The notes: generated by a model not told the origin, from the letters alone. Shown: positions 41,779 through 51,589, counted from the first letter of the stretch. The stretch: DNA of 64,000 bases from Azophilus sp965220425 (GCA_965220425.1 OZ244830.1:4650001-4714000); one strand, 5' to 3'. Numbers and translations are program-made.

Positions 41779-42351
41779 ATGTTTCAGATACTAAATTTTA
41801 ATTTGGTCAAAGACAGCGCGCGGCCATGCGCCAGGCACCATCGCAAGCTGGCGAATCCGATCAATCGGTCAGCGTGGTCGCGAGAACTTCTTGACGTCCG
41901 GGTCACTGCACATCCGAACGCGCAATGGCTGGCGCAACAAATGGTTGAGACCAGCGGTTTCTCCGCAGTGCCGCCCAAATTCTTGATCCACGACCGTGAC
42001 GGCTGTTTCGGAGTCGCATTTGATCGGCGCGTGAAGTCGCTGGGCATCCGGCAGGTCTGAACACCGGTTGGCGCGCCAAATGCAAGTGCGGTCGCGGAAC
42101 GTTGGGTGCGTAGTGTCCGTAACGAGTGCCTCGATCATCGGATCGTCGTTAGCGACCGGCGCCTCCAGCGAACGGTGGTTGAGCAGTTCGATTACTACCA
42201 TCGGTGGAGGCCTCACCGAAGCCCGGGCCAGAGCGCACCATGTCCCGATCTCTCGGCGTCGCCCCTGGTGCCGGGAAAAGCCTCGCCGCCCGACCCGTTC
42301 TCGGTGGGCTGCATCATATCTATCAATGGGCAGCGTAGTTACCGGATTTAG
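41779..42351 (+). pseudogene. Decayed DDE integrase-core transposase
   Basis: In one frame the DNA reads VTAHPNAQWLAQQMVETSGF, PPKFLIHDRDGCFGVAFDRR, a TGA stop at 42058-42060, then TPVGAPNASAVAERWVRSVR, NECLDHR and YYHRWRPHRS. HDRDG holds the second Asp and the SAVAERW stretch the Glu of the DDE triad; the N-terminal Asp region is missing. It is therefore truncated at both ends with an internal stop. The preceding 41430-41551 and the following 42352-42685 hold no other recognisable gene. Confidence 0.75.
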
Positions 42352-42685
42352 TTGTTGTGCCCTACAGCACTTCCTTTACACTTCACGATGTCTATCCGAC
42401 ACACCGAAGACGTACAGGGTGCAAGTGTTTCGTCGCCCGTGCGAAGGTGGCTGAGGAGACAGCTTGCAATGCAGACGGACCGGTTGTATCCGTTTACAAC
42501 GGGTGGCGCGGCATGGAACGGTGTTCCCGCGATGATTGAGGCTGGACTCCGCCGCTGGAGAGCGTGTCGGCGCCTGCTCGAATGGGAGAGCCGGGGCTGG
42601 CTTCGCTCGAACCGGCCCATGCGCTGGCCGACCAGGACGGGGTCGTTTCATCCAGCCCCAATTGGTGGACCGAGGCCGCGCTGAA

Positions 42686-45600
42686 ATGAGAATCGGCGGA
42701 CAGGTGGCTGGCGTTCGGCCGTACCCGGCCATTGCCGAGGCGCTCTCGCGGGGATACCCGAGGCGGAGCCGTGCGGTTCCTGGCACAACGGAATCCGGGA
42801 ACAGGCCGACCCGGTACTCCGGGAGACTCGCCTTCGTCCTCTTGGGGCTGTCGCTGGTCGCGGGCAACCTGGCGCAGGCGCAGGATCAGACACCGGCACC
42901 GACCATTACCGCGGTGGCCAAGGGCGAAAAGGCTCTCACGGTCGTCTGGACGGCGCCGTCCGGCGTGGCCGATGCCGATATCACAGCCTACGATGTGCGC
43001 CGCATCGAAACCGATGCCACAGACAAGACGGACGCCAACTGGACCCTTGTCGCGGACGCATGGAACGGCGGCCCATTGCGCGACTGGGTGACGCGCCTCG
43101 AGAACGACAAGAGCTACGATGTGCAGGTGCGGGCGGTCGCGGGCAATGGTTCGGGCGCCTGGTCCGACACCGCCACGGGCACCCCGACTGACAGCGGCGG
43201 CAACCGGAATTCCGCCCTGGAGTTGACACTGGATGTGCCGTCTTTCGTGCAGATCTCGCCCGGAGACTCCAGCGATTACTTCAAGTTCGATCTGTCCGCC
43301 GCAGCGACGCTGCTGTTTTTCACCAACGGACCCTTCGTCGATACCGTGGCGGAACTGCAGGATTCCAGCGGCACGCAGCTCAACCAGAATGACCAAGCCG
43401 CTTTTCAACTGGTCAGCCGCCGCCAGGCCGAACCTCTCGGCTACGAGGGTATGCTAAGTAACTTTTTCATGGCGCAAAAGGATCTTGCGGCGGGGACCTA
43501 CTACCTCAAGGTCGAACCCTTTCGACCGAACAATACGTCTCTGACTATTCCGTACGCTGTGTATGTCAATACCGTGACCGGCGGGGGCGATTCACGCGCG
43601 GGCGCGAAGCGTGCGATCCTCGACCTGCCCCTCACGGGCCGGCTCGACTCCGCCACCGACGCGGACTATTTTCGTTTCAACCTGAACCGGAAAACCGCCG
43701 TGCGTCTGTACGCCGCGGCCGTGCCCATCGAAGAGAACATCATGGGCGGCGTGATCGAGAGCAACCACATCGATGTCGAAGCCGAGATTACCGACAGCGC
43801 CGGCACCGCGGTGGACGCCGTCATCCACACCACCCCGCACGCGAGCCACGTCAACGACGGACATCCCCACTACGGGTTTACCACGCGCGCGACGCTGCCC
43901 GCGGGAACCCACTACGTCAAGATCAGCTCGCCCGGCGGCGATACCGGCGGCTACCTGTTTTACGCGTACGCCGACTCCGGACCGATGGCGCTAGATCCGA
44001 TGGACTTCGACCCCTGCCCCGCGGGCAGCCAGGACGACCCCCTGTACGGCTGTCAGTGGCACCTCGACAATACCGGGCAATATCCGAACCCGGCGGGCGC
44101 CGCTAAGGATATCAACGTCGAATCGGTGTGGGCCGGCGACAACCTGGGTGCGGGCGTGAACATCGCCATCGTCGATGACGGCATGTACTGGGCGCACGAC
44201 GACCTGGTCGAGAACGTCAGCTTCACGCGTAACAGGAATTATTTCGACATCACACTCGGAGTCATTGACGTACCGAACGACATCTTCCATTTCGACCCGC
44301 TTTCGGCTGTACTGGGCGGCACCCCCGTCGCGAAGCATGGGACCCGGGTGGCGGGCATCATCGCCGCGCGCGACAACGACATCGGTGTGCGTGGCGTAGC
44401 GCCCCGGGCCTCCATCTACGGCTACAACCTCTTGTTCAGCCTGAATCATACCGTGATCAACAGAGTGGACGCGATGACCCGCAACGTCGGCGATACGCAG
44501 GTTTCGAACAACAGTTGGGGGTTCAAGGACGACGGCTGGCCCCGGCTCCCCGTCATGAGCTGGGAAACGGCGGTGACACACGGAACTGAGGGCGGCAACG
44601 ATGTCTCCTACGTCTGGGCGGGCGGCAACGGACACGAGAAAGGCGACAATTCCAATCTCGATGGACGGGCGAACTTCCATCGTGTGCTTGCCGTGTGCGG
44701 GGTCAACCGCAACGATGTGCGCAATCCCATCTCCGAACGGGGCGCGAACCTGTGGGTCTGCGGCCCGACCGACGGATACGGCGGTCCGGGCCTGACGACG
44801 ACAGAAAACTACCATAAATATACTGGCAACTTCGGCGGAACGTCGGGAGCCACGCCCATGGTCTCCGGGGTGCTGGCGCTGGTGCGCCATGCGAACGAGG
44901 ATCTCACCTGGCGCGACGCCCGGCTCGTTCTCGCCGGTTCCGCCCGCCGGAACGATTCGAGCGATTCCGGCTGGGAGACCGGGGCGCTCCGCTACGGCTC
45001 GACTTCCGAACGCTATCGCTTCAACCACCAATACGGTTTCGGCGCCGTCGACGCCGCAGCCGCCGTGACCCTGGCCGATGGCTGGGTCAACGTGCCGGCC
45101 TACCGCAGCCAGACTGCCGAATCGGCAGACCTGGACATCGCCATCCCGGACCTGCCGGCCGATGCCACCCGCGATCCCGTGTCCAGCACCATCGAGTTGG
45201 GCGACGAGGTGGAGTTCGTCGAATTCGTGGAGGTCAACGTCGACTTCGACCATACGGCGTTCCGCAACCTCGAGATCGAACTGGAATCCCCGGCAGGCGC
45301 CGTCTCGCAACTGCTGACCCACGCGGAGCGGGATCCGAATAACGCCGATCAAAGCCAGGGTGCGTTCGGGAAACGGTTCCGCTTCGGTTCGGCCCGGCAC
45401 CTCGGCGAGAATGCCGAGGGAACCTGGACGCTGCGCGTCGCCGATGCGATCCGCGAGAGCGGCGGGAGAAACGGGGCCGGCAGTATCCGGTCGTGGAGCC
45501 TCACCGTGCACGGGCACCGCTACGCGCCCGGGCCCCCGGAGGTAGACACGGTCACCGGGGGCGACAAATCGCTCACGGTGACCTGGAAGGAACCCGGGGA

Positions 45601-48600
45601 CACCGGCGTCACGGACATTGTGGCCTACGACCTGCGCCACATCCGCTCCGCGGCGATGGACAAGGCCGATGCGGACTGGACAATCCACGACGATGCCTGG
45701 ACGTCCGGCGACCTGCGAGCCACCGTTTCCGGACTCTGGAACGGCACGCAATACGATGTGCAGGTACGGGCCGTGAACGGCAACGGCGACGGGTTGTGGT
45801 CCGCCACCGACACGGGCACCACCAGTCCGGGCCCGCCGGCGCAGGCGACCGGTGTCACGCTCTCCCGGCGGGCGGGCGCCCTGTTCGTGTCCTGGGACGA
45901 GGTGCCCAACGCCACCGGATACAGGATTCAGTGGAAATCCGGAAGCGAGACTTTCGAGGACGCGGCCGCGGACAATCGCGAGGCCTCGGTCAGCGGCTCG
46001 GCGATGACCAGCTATCGAATCGGCGGGCTCGACCCCGCCACGACCTATGCGGTACGGGTGATCTCGACCAACGCCGAGGGAACGGGCCCAGTATCCGGCA
46101 GCGCCGAGGCGATGCCCGCGGCGTTGCCGCTCGTCTCGATCGCGGCCGTGGCTACGCCTGTCTTCGAGGCCGCCGGTGCGGCGGCGACCTTTGCACTGAC
46201 CCGGGATTCGGTGGTTGTCGAGGCGTTGACGGTGACCGTGCAGATCGATGAGACCGGCAGCTTGATCGCCGGGGCCGCGCCCGGCACGGTGACCTTCGCC
46301 GCCGGGCAGGCTACCGCGGAACTGAGCGTGCCGTTGGCCGACGACGGGGTTCGGGAGTTCGACGGCTCAACGGTCACGGCGACCGTGGTTGCAGGCACCG
46401 ACTACCGGGTGAGTGCGACGGCCGGGTCCGCCGGGGTGCGCGCCCTCGACGACGATGCGCTGTTCCAGGCGCGCTTCGACAGCACCGCGACCGCCGTCGA
46501 CGAACACGCGGGTTCGGTGCGCATCGGCGTCACCGTGCGCACGGCGGTCGGCGCGCCGGCGCCCGCTGCCGGAACGGGCGGCATCGCCGTCTCGGCCGGC
46601 GCAATCACTGCCGGGAACCCGGAGGATTACGGCGATTTCGGCAGCGCGGTGGTCGGCGGCGCCATCGAATTCCAGGCCGGGGACTTCAACTCGGTGGAGC
46701 AGGGCCAGCGCGTCGCGCGCCAGACGGTTGCCGTGGCGATCGAGAACGACCGCATCGACGAGACGGACGAGACGTTTGCGGTCAGGCTGGCACTGCCGGC
46801 AATCCTGACCGATCCGCCCATCCTGGTGTTCGGTGCGGACAACCACCCGTCCTTCACCGAAACCGAAGTGACCATTGCCGATAACGATGCCGCGCCGTCG
46901 CTGTCGCTGTCGGTGGACCGCACCAGCATCGCCGAGAACGGTGGCAGTTCGACGGTCTCGGTCTCCACCGGTTCCGGTTCGACCTTTGCGACGGCGCAAG
47001 CCGTGACACTGAGGCTCGACGGCACGGCCACGGAAGCCTCGGACTACCGCATCGATGCGAAGGGGCTGACGCTCCCCGCTGGTGCGGGCTCCAACGCTGC
47101 ATCGGTGGCAACGACCGTGCGCGGGGTGGACGATGACATCTACGAAGGCAGCGAGACCATCCGGATCGCGGGTTCCCGGGGCGGCACGGATTTCGGTACC
47201 GAACGGAGCATCGCCATCGCCGACGACGATACCCGCTCGACGGCCGTGAACCTGGCGGTCGATCCGCTCCAGGTGCGCGAGGATGTAGCCGCTGCCTCCG
47301 TGACGGTGAAGGCGGCGCTGAACGAAGCCCCGTTTGCGGCCGACACGACCGTCGACGTCACCGTCGGCGCCGATTCCGATACCGCGAAGGAAGGCGCCGA
47401 CTACGCGGCGCTGGACGACTTCGACCTCACCATTGACGCGGGCGAGACCAGCGCCGAACAGACCGTCAGTCTGGAACCGGCGAGCGACGGCATCGCCGAA
47501 GGCGACGAGTCGATCACCGTGAGCGGCACCGCTTCCGGTCTCCAGGTGAACGGGGCCACCCTGACGATCAACGATGCGGATACGGCATCCACGGGCCTGG
47601 CGCTGACGCTCGCGCCGGGGGCCGTCGGCGAGGGGGGCGGCGCGCGCACGGTGACGGTCACGGCGACGCTGAACGGCGGCGCGCGCACCGAGGACACCGC
47701 GGTGACGATCGAGGTGGGGCGGAGTGCGGATTCCGCGATCGAGGGAGACGACTACGCCGCGGTGGACGACCGTACGCTGACGATCGCTGCCGGCCAGCCG
47801 AGCGGCGAGGCGCGCTTCACGGTGCATCCGGTCGGCGATGTGACCGCCGAGGGCGACGAGACGATCACGGTGGACGGCGATGCCAGCGGTTTGACGGTGA
47901 CTTCGACGACCCTCACGCTGACCGACGACGATGCGGTCTCATCGGTGGCGAGCCTGTTCCTGGCGCCTGCGGCGGTGGTGGAAAACGCGGGGGTTGTCCC
48001 GATCACCGTGCGCGCGCAACTCGATGCCGGGGCGCGGCCGACGGACACGACGCTTAGCCTGTCGGTGGGCGGCAGCGGCGACACCGCGGTGGCGGGCACC
48101 GACTACGCGCGGGTGAGCGCCCCGCGGCTCACCATCGATACCGGCGAAACACTCGGCGAGGCGACGTTCGACCTGCGCCCGACCGACGACGGGACAGCCG
48201 AAGGAACCGAGCGCATCACCGTGACTGGCTCGACGAGCGGGCTGTCGGTGACGGAGGCGACACTGTCGCTCGCCGACGACGATACGGTATCGCGCACGGT
48301 GACACTCGCGGCAAGCCCGTCCTCCGTCGCGGAGGACGGCGGCCGTACCCGGGTCCGGGTGACGGCGACGCTGAACGCGGCGGCGCGGCCGGCGGCCACC
48401 GAGGTGCCGCTGCGCGTCGGCGCACCCGGCGACACGGCGGTGGCGGGCAGCGACTATGCGCGGGTTCCGGACTTCACGCTGACCATCCCCGCCGATGCGG
48501 CGAGCGGCGAGGCGAGCTTCGATCTCGATTCCACGGACGACGAGACGGCCGCCGGCGAGCGGCTGCTGTCGATCGTCGTCAGAACGCCTTTGGACAGCCT

Positions 48601-50326
48601 GAGCGTGCAACCCCCCGGCGGCGCGCGCATCGCGATTCAGGACGACGACGCGCCGGCAATCCGGCTGACGCCGGAGTCGCTCACCGTCGACGAAGGCGCC
48701 ATGGATACCTACACCGTGGCGCTCGGCACGGCGCCGACCGCGGACGTGACGGTGACCGTCACGGGCGCATCGGGCGATGTCGGCATCGATCCCGAGTCGC
48801 TCGAGTTCACCGGGGACGACTGGTCGGGGCCGCAGACCGTGACGGTCGATGCCGCGCACGACGACGACGCCCGGCGGGATCCCGATGTGCGGCTCGTGCA
48901 CCGGGCGACGGGTGCGGCCGAGTACGCGGGTCTGCAGGCGACGTTGGTGGTCGCGGTCCGGGAAGACGAGGAGGCGCTGCTGTTCAGCGCCAGGTCGCTG
49001 TCGGTCTCCGAGGGCGGCACGGCGACGTACACGGTAGCCCTTGCGGATCAACCCACGGGGCGGGTTGCGGTGGCGGTGACCGGCGTGTCCGGAGACCTGG
49101 GCCTCGACCGGGACAGCCTCGAGTTCACGACCGGCGATTGGGACGGCCCGCAGTCGATCGAGGTGTCCGCCGCCGAGGACGACGACACCGCCACGGATCC
49201 GGCGGTGACACTGATCCATACGGCATCCGGCGGCGGATTGGACGGGGTCGAAGGCGAGGTCAGCGTGACGATCGCGGAAAACGACCGTCCGCCGCCGCCC
49301 CCGGGTGGCGGTAGCGGCGGCGGGTCCGCCAATCGCCCACCGGTCATCGAGCGCGAGATCGAACCGCAAACCCTGGCAGTCGGCGACGTACTGGAACTGG
49401 ACGTGTCCCGCCACTTCTACGACCGGGAGCGGCGGGTAACCTACTTCGTGGAAGCCGCCGACCCCAGGATTGCCGACGTGGAGGTCGACCGCAACGGGGT
49501 GGTGACGATACGCGGTATCGCCCGCGGCGTGACGGCGGTGACGGTGACGGTAGCCGATCACCGGGACGAGCGGGTGTCACAGGCATTTGCCGTCACGGTG
49601 GAAGGGCCCGCGCTGCTGCCGTTATTTCCGAGCGCCTCGGATCCGGTACGGGAGGGGTTCGCGCGGGTGATCAATCACAGCGCCGAAGCCGGCGAGATCG
49701 CCATTGCAGCGATCGACGATCAGGGCAAGAAGGTGGGTCCGGTGGTATTGACCATCGACGGCAACACCGTCGCGCACTTCAATTCCGGGGACCTCGAGGG
49801 CGGTAACCCGGCCAAGGGTCTTCAAGAAGGCGTCGGTTCCGGCGACGGGGACTGGCGGTTGGTTCTGGAGTCCGAGACGGAGTTCGAGGTGCTGTCGTAC
49901 ATCCGAACTGCGCACGGTTTTCTGACCGCCATGCACGATACGGCGCCGGTCCGCGATGGGGCTTGGCGGGTATCGACGTTCAATCCCGCGAGCAATCCCA
50001 ACCAGGTGAGCAGCCTGCGCGTGATCAATCCCGGTTCAAAGGAGGTGGCGGTGCGGGTGACGGGCGTGGACGACGCGGGCGCCTCGCCGGGGACGGAAGT
50101 CGAGTTCGCCATTGCGGCCGGTGAATCCATGACGCTGACGGCTTCCGACCTGGAACTGGGAACCGGTGTACAGGGCGCGCTGGGCGATGGCCGGGGCAAG
50201 TGGCGGCTGACGGTGGAAACAGATCAGCCGATCGTGGTCATGAGCCTGTTGTCGAGCCCGGGCGACCACCTGACCAATCTTTCGTCCGCGCCGGGGCGGA
50301 GGGGCGAGCGCGGGCGCAAACGCTAG
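42686..50326 (+). CDS. Giant secreted kexin-like subtilase with FN3, PPC, P-domain and Calx-beta-like repeats
   Basis: A 2546-residue protein. A long basic leader precedes a signal peptide (LAFVLLGLSLVAGNLAQA, cut near residue 66). Order: FN3 (69-168), two PPC-like domains (178-430), an S8 peptidase domain (446-790) with Asp497 (IVDDGM), His551 (KHGTRVAG), oxyanion Asn in WAGGNG and Ser720 (GTSGATP), a proprotein-convertase P domain (800-940), two FN3 (950-1141), about seven Calx-beta-like repeats of roughly 117 residues (to about 1990), two further beta repeats (SLEFT-GDW-GPQ), a Pro/Gly linker, an Ig-like domain, and two C-terminal copies of a domain with FARVINHSA / SLRVINPGS and GDWRL / GKWRL. 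It is likely exported and calcium-dependent. Domain limits are approximate. Confidence 0.9.
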   Translation: MRIGGQVAGVRPYPAIAEALSRGYPRRSRAVPGTTESGNRPTRYSGRLAFVLLGLSLVAGNLAQAQDQTPAPTITAVAKGEKALTVVWTAPSGVADADITAYDVRRIETDATDKTDANWTLVADAWNGGPLRDWVTRLENDKSYDVQVRAVAGNGSGAWSDTATGTPTDSGGNRNSALELTLDVPSFVQISPGDSSDYFKFDLSAAATLLFFTNGPFVDTVAELQDSSGTQLNQNDQAAFQLVSRRQAEPLGYEGMLSNFFMAQKDLAAGTYYLKVEPFRPNNTSLTIPYAVYVNTVTGGGDSRAGAKRAILDLPLTGRLDSATDADYFRFNLNRKTAVRLYAAAVPIEENIMGGVIESNHIDVEAEITDSAGTAVDAVIHTTPHASHVNDGHPHYGFTTRATLPAGTHYVKISSPGGDTGGYLFYAYADSGPMALDPMDFDPCPAGSQDDPLYGCQWHLDNTGQYPNPAGAAKDINVESVWAGDNLGAGVNIAIVDDGMYWAHDDLVENVSFTRNRNYFDITLGVIDVPNDIFHFDPLSAVLGGTPVAKHGTRVAGIIAARDNDIGVRGVAPRASIYGYNLLFSLNHTVINRVDAMTRNVGDTQVSNNSWGFKDDGWPRLPVMSWETAVTHGTEGGNDVSYVWAGGNGHEKGDNSNLDGRANFHRVLAVCGVNRNDVRNPISERGANLWVCGPTDGYGGPGLTTTENYHKYTGNFGGTSGATPMVSGVLALVRHANEDLTWRDARLVLAGSARRNDSSDSGWETGALRYGSTSERYRFNHQYGFGAVDAAAAVTLADGWVNVPAYRSQTAESADLDIAIPDLPADATRDPVSSTIELGDEVEFVEFVEVNVDFDHTAFRNLEIELESPAGAVSQLLTHAERDPNNADQSQGAFGKRFRFGSARHLGENAEGTWTLRVADAIRESGGRNGAGSIRSWSLTVHGHRYAPGPPEVDTVTGGDKSLTVTWKEPGDTGVTDIVAYDLRHIRSAAMDKADADWTIHDDAWTSGDLRATVSGLWNGTQYDVQVRAVNGNGDGLWSATDTGTTSPGPPAQATGVTLSRRAGALFVSWDEVPNATGYRIQWKSGSETFEDAAADNREASVSGSAMTSYRIGGLDPATTYAVRVISTNAEGTGPVSGSAEAMPAALPLVSIAAVATPVFEAAGAAATFALTRDSVVVEALTVTVQIDETGSLIAGAAPGTVTFAAGQATAELSVPLADDGVREFDGSTVTATVVAGTDYRVSATAGSAGVRALDDDALFQARFDSTATAVDEHAGSVRIGVTVRTAVGAPAPAAGTGGIAVSAGAITAGNPEDYGDFGSAVVGGAIEFQAGDFNSVEQGQRVARQTVAVAIENDRIDETDETFAVRLALPAILTDPPILVFGADNHPSFTETEVTIADNDAAPSLSLSVDRTSIAENGGSSTVSVSTGSGSTFATAQAVTLRLDGTATEASDYRIDAKGLTLPAGAGSNAASVATTVRGVDDDIYEGSETIRIAGSRGGTDFGTERSIAIADDDTRSTAVNLAVDPLQVREDVAAASVTVKAALNEAPFAADTTVDVTVGADSDTAKEGADYAALDDFDLTIDAGETSAEQTVSLEPASDGIAEGDESITVSGTASGLQVNGATLTINDADTASTGLALTLAPGAVGEGGGARTVTVTATLNGGARTEDTAVTIEVGRSADSAIEGDDYAAVDDRTLTIAAGQPSGEARFTVHPVGDVTAEGDETITVDGDASGLTVTSTTLTLTDDDAVSSVASLFLAPAAVVENAGVVPITVRAQLDAGARPTDTTLSLSVGGSGDTAVAGTDYARVSAPRLTIDTGETLGEATFDLRPTDDGTAEGTERITVTGSTSGLSVTEATLSLADDDTVSRTVTLAASPSSVAEDGGRTRVRVTATLNAAARPAATEVPLRVGAPGDTAVAGSDYARVPDFTLTIPADAASGEASFDLDSTDDETAAGERLLSIVVRTPLDSLSVQPPGGARIAIQDDDAPAIRLTPESLTVDEGAMDTYTVALGTAPTADVTVTVTGASGDVGIDPESLEFTGDDWSGPQTVTVDAAHDDDARRDPDVRLVHRATGAAEYAGLQATLVVAVREDEEALLFSARSLSVSEGGTATYTVALADQPTGRVAVAVTGVSGDLGLDRDSLEFTTGDWDGPQSIEVSAAEDDDTATDPAVTLIHTASGGGLDGVEGEVSVTIAENDRPPPPPGGGSGGGSANRPPVIEREIEPQTLAVGDVLELDVSRHFYDRERRVTYFVEAADPRIADVEVDRNGVVTIRGIARGVTAVTVTVADHRDERVSQAFAVTVEGPALLPLFPSASDPVREGFARVINHSAEAGEIAIAAIDDQGKKVGPVVLTIDGNTVAHFNSGDLEGGNPAKGLQEGVGSGDGDWRLVLESETEFEVLSYIRTAHGFLTAMHDTAPVRDGAWRVSTFNPASNPNQVSSLRVINPGSKEVAVRVTGVDDAGASPGTEVEFAIAAGESMTLTASDLELGTGVQGALGDGRGKWRLTVETDQPIVVMSLLSSPGDHLTNLSSAPGRRGERGRKR

Positions 50327-50330
50327 GACT

Positions 50331-50518
50331 TGCTCAAGGCGACCGAGGCGCTGCTCGATCGCATCGTCGCGGCCACGCGGCGCGGAAAACAGCGCCTCAA
50401 AGGCCGGGTCGCCGCCCACCTGGCCGGCGCCGAGCCGTTCGAGGTCGTCACGCGGCCCACGGCGCTACAGCGCGAGGCCTTCAAACTGCTCGGCGTGCGC
50501 CTGGAACGTACCCGGTAG
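50331..50518 (+). pseudogene. Short fragment resembling a transposase C-terminus
   Basis: Directly after the giant protease stop the frame reads LLKATEALLDRIVAATRRGK, QRLKGRVAAHLAGAEPFEVV and LQREAFKLLGVRL. The opening and the ending resemble IS1634-like transposase C-terminal segments with the intervening part deleted. The assignment is weak. The 310 bp that follow (to 50828) contain no gene I can support. Confidence 0.3.
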
Positions 50519-50828
50519 CGATCCCGCTGTTTTTTCGATTTATCCACAAAAACAACGAGTTAGCTTCAGAGACCCCTGAAAGTTCAGCCGTAACCGTTCG
50601 CTCGCCTAGTGGGTGCGTAGGCCGTAGGGCTTGAAGATATTCTGCGCCGATCGTGCCTGCCGACATTCGCACGCAGGCAACGCCGGTGGCGCTTTTTGTC
50701 CGAGGAATCCGCGAACTGAAAGTGACGCCGCTATCGATTGAGGCGTCGAATTTCGATGTGCGTTCGGCCGGGGAGCGCGAGGGGGAACCCCTCGCACGGA
50801 GGGAGCACGGCCGCGCTTACGCGATGCA

Positions 50829-50868
50829 TCGGCGTCCGCGGCAGGAAGTTGGTGAGCGATGCGGGCCA
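50829..50868. repeat. Palindromic element B5 (one arm, diverged)
   Basis: On the minus strand it reads CCCGCATCGCTCACCAACTT then CCTGCCGCGGACGCCGATGC, the left arm and loop start of B4. The outer CTAG is mutated to CCTG and the opposite arm is not recognisable. Confidence 0.65.
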
Positions 50869-50904
50869 GGAGCCGCCCTTCGCCATAGCACGGGCAGCAC
50901 TTGA

Positions 50905-50941
50905 TTTACCCAGGTAATACAATGAAAATTACCCGGGTAAA
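50905..50941. promoter_or_regulatory. Twin palindromic operators upstream of the AbrB/PIN operon
   Basis: TTTACCCAGGTAAT (50905-50918) and ATTACCCGGGTAAA (50928-50941) are near-identical palindromes 23 bp apart centre to centre, about two helical turns, ending 21 bp before the antitoxin ATG. They are the natural binding sites for the AbrB-type antitoxin, giving autoregulation. CCTCCTG lies between the operator and the gene. Confidence 0.7.
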
Positions 50942-50961
50942 CCTCCTGACTGGGGCAAACC

Positions 50962-51222
50962 ATGGCGCACATTGAATCCAAGATCACATCCCAGGGTCAG
51001 ATTTCGATACCCGTGCGGATTCGGCACAAGCTGGGGGTGGGGCCAGGATCGAAGGTCGAGTGGTGCGAACGGGGAGACGAGGTGATCGTGCGACGGGCCT
51101 CGACGTACAGTTCGCAGGACATTCACGAAGCCCTCTTTGACACGCCCCCCGCTCCACGCAGCATTGAAGACATGGACGAGGGAATTCGGTCGCACCTGCT
51201 GCGAAATCATGCGCGCGGTTGA
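50962..51222 (+). CDS. AbrB/MazE-type antitoxin
   Basis: An 86-residue protein with the swapped-hairpin AbrB domain at its N-terminus: IESKITSQGQISIPVRIRHK, LGVGPGSKVEW, GDEVIVRRA. The acidic tail (SIEDMDEGIRSHLL) should bind the toxin. It overlaps the PIN toxin gene by 14 bp, and two palindromic operators lie immediately upstream. It neutralises the PIN RNase and represses the operon. Confidence 0.9.
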   Translation: MAHIESKITSQGQISIPVRIRHKLGVGPGSKVEWCERGDEVIVRRASTYSSQDIHEALFDTPPAPRSIEDMDEGIRSHLLRNHARG

Positions 51223-51589
51223 TACCAACGTTCTGGTTCGACTGATCGTTCGCGATGAACCGGCTCAAGTGCGCAGAGCCGAGTCGTTCGTTGCTCCCGG
51301 CGCCTGGGTGTCTCACCTTGTACTTGCCGAGACCGTCCGGGTGCTCGATTCAGCCTATGGCTTGAGTGATGACCGGATTGCCACCGCACTCGGTATGCTT
51401 ATCGAGCATGATCGGCTGGTCCTGCAGGACAGGGGTGTGGTTCGGGCGGCGCTTGCGGAATTCACCCGTGGCGCCAAAGCCGGATTCGCGGACTGTCTCA
51501 TCGTTGAAATTGCGCGCAAAGCCGGCCATCAACCAGTTGGGACATTCGACAAGTCGATGTCCCGCATCGACGGCGCCCTGGTGCTGTGA
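51209..51589 (+). CDS. vapC: PIN-domain toxin (VapC-like), intact
   Basis: A 126-residue PIN protein: MRAVDTNVLVRLIVRDEPAQ (Asp5), VLAETVRVL (Glu near 43), KAGFADCLIVEIARKAG (Asp near 96) and TFDKSM (Asp near 113), the four acidic residues of the Mg-dependent RNase site. The ATG at 51209 overlaps the antitoxin stop by 14 bp. It is expected to cut a specific RNA and be held inactive by the AbrB-type partner. It is not closely similar to the PIN toxin at 15765-16172. Confidence 0.9.
   Translation: MRAVDTNVLVRLIVRDEPAQVRRAESFVAPGAWVSHLVLAETVRVLDSAYGLSDDRIATALGMLIEHDRLVLQDRGVVRAALAEFTRGAKAGFADCLIVEIARKAGHQPVGTFDKSMSRIDGALVL

Noticed and set aside
42799..42950. Direct repeats in the giant gene as a CRISPR-like array or a sequencing artefact
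   Set aside because: The repeats are protein-domain repeats of about 117 codons with divergent DNA, not short identical repeats with spacers.
43991..49561. Three long minus-strand frames (about 490-590 residues) opposite the giant protease
   Set aside because: Antisense shadows created by codon bias in repeat-rich DNA; no start signals or motifs.
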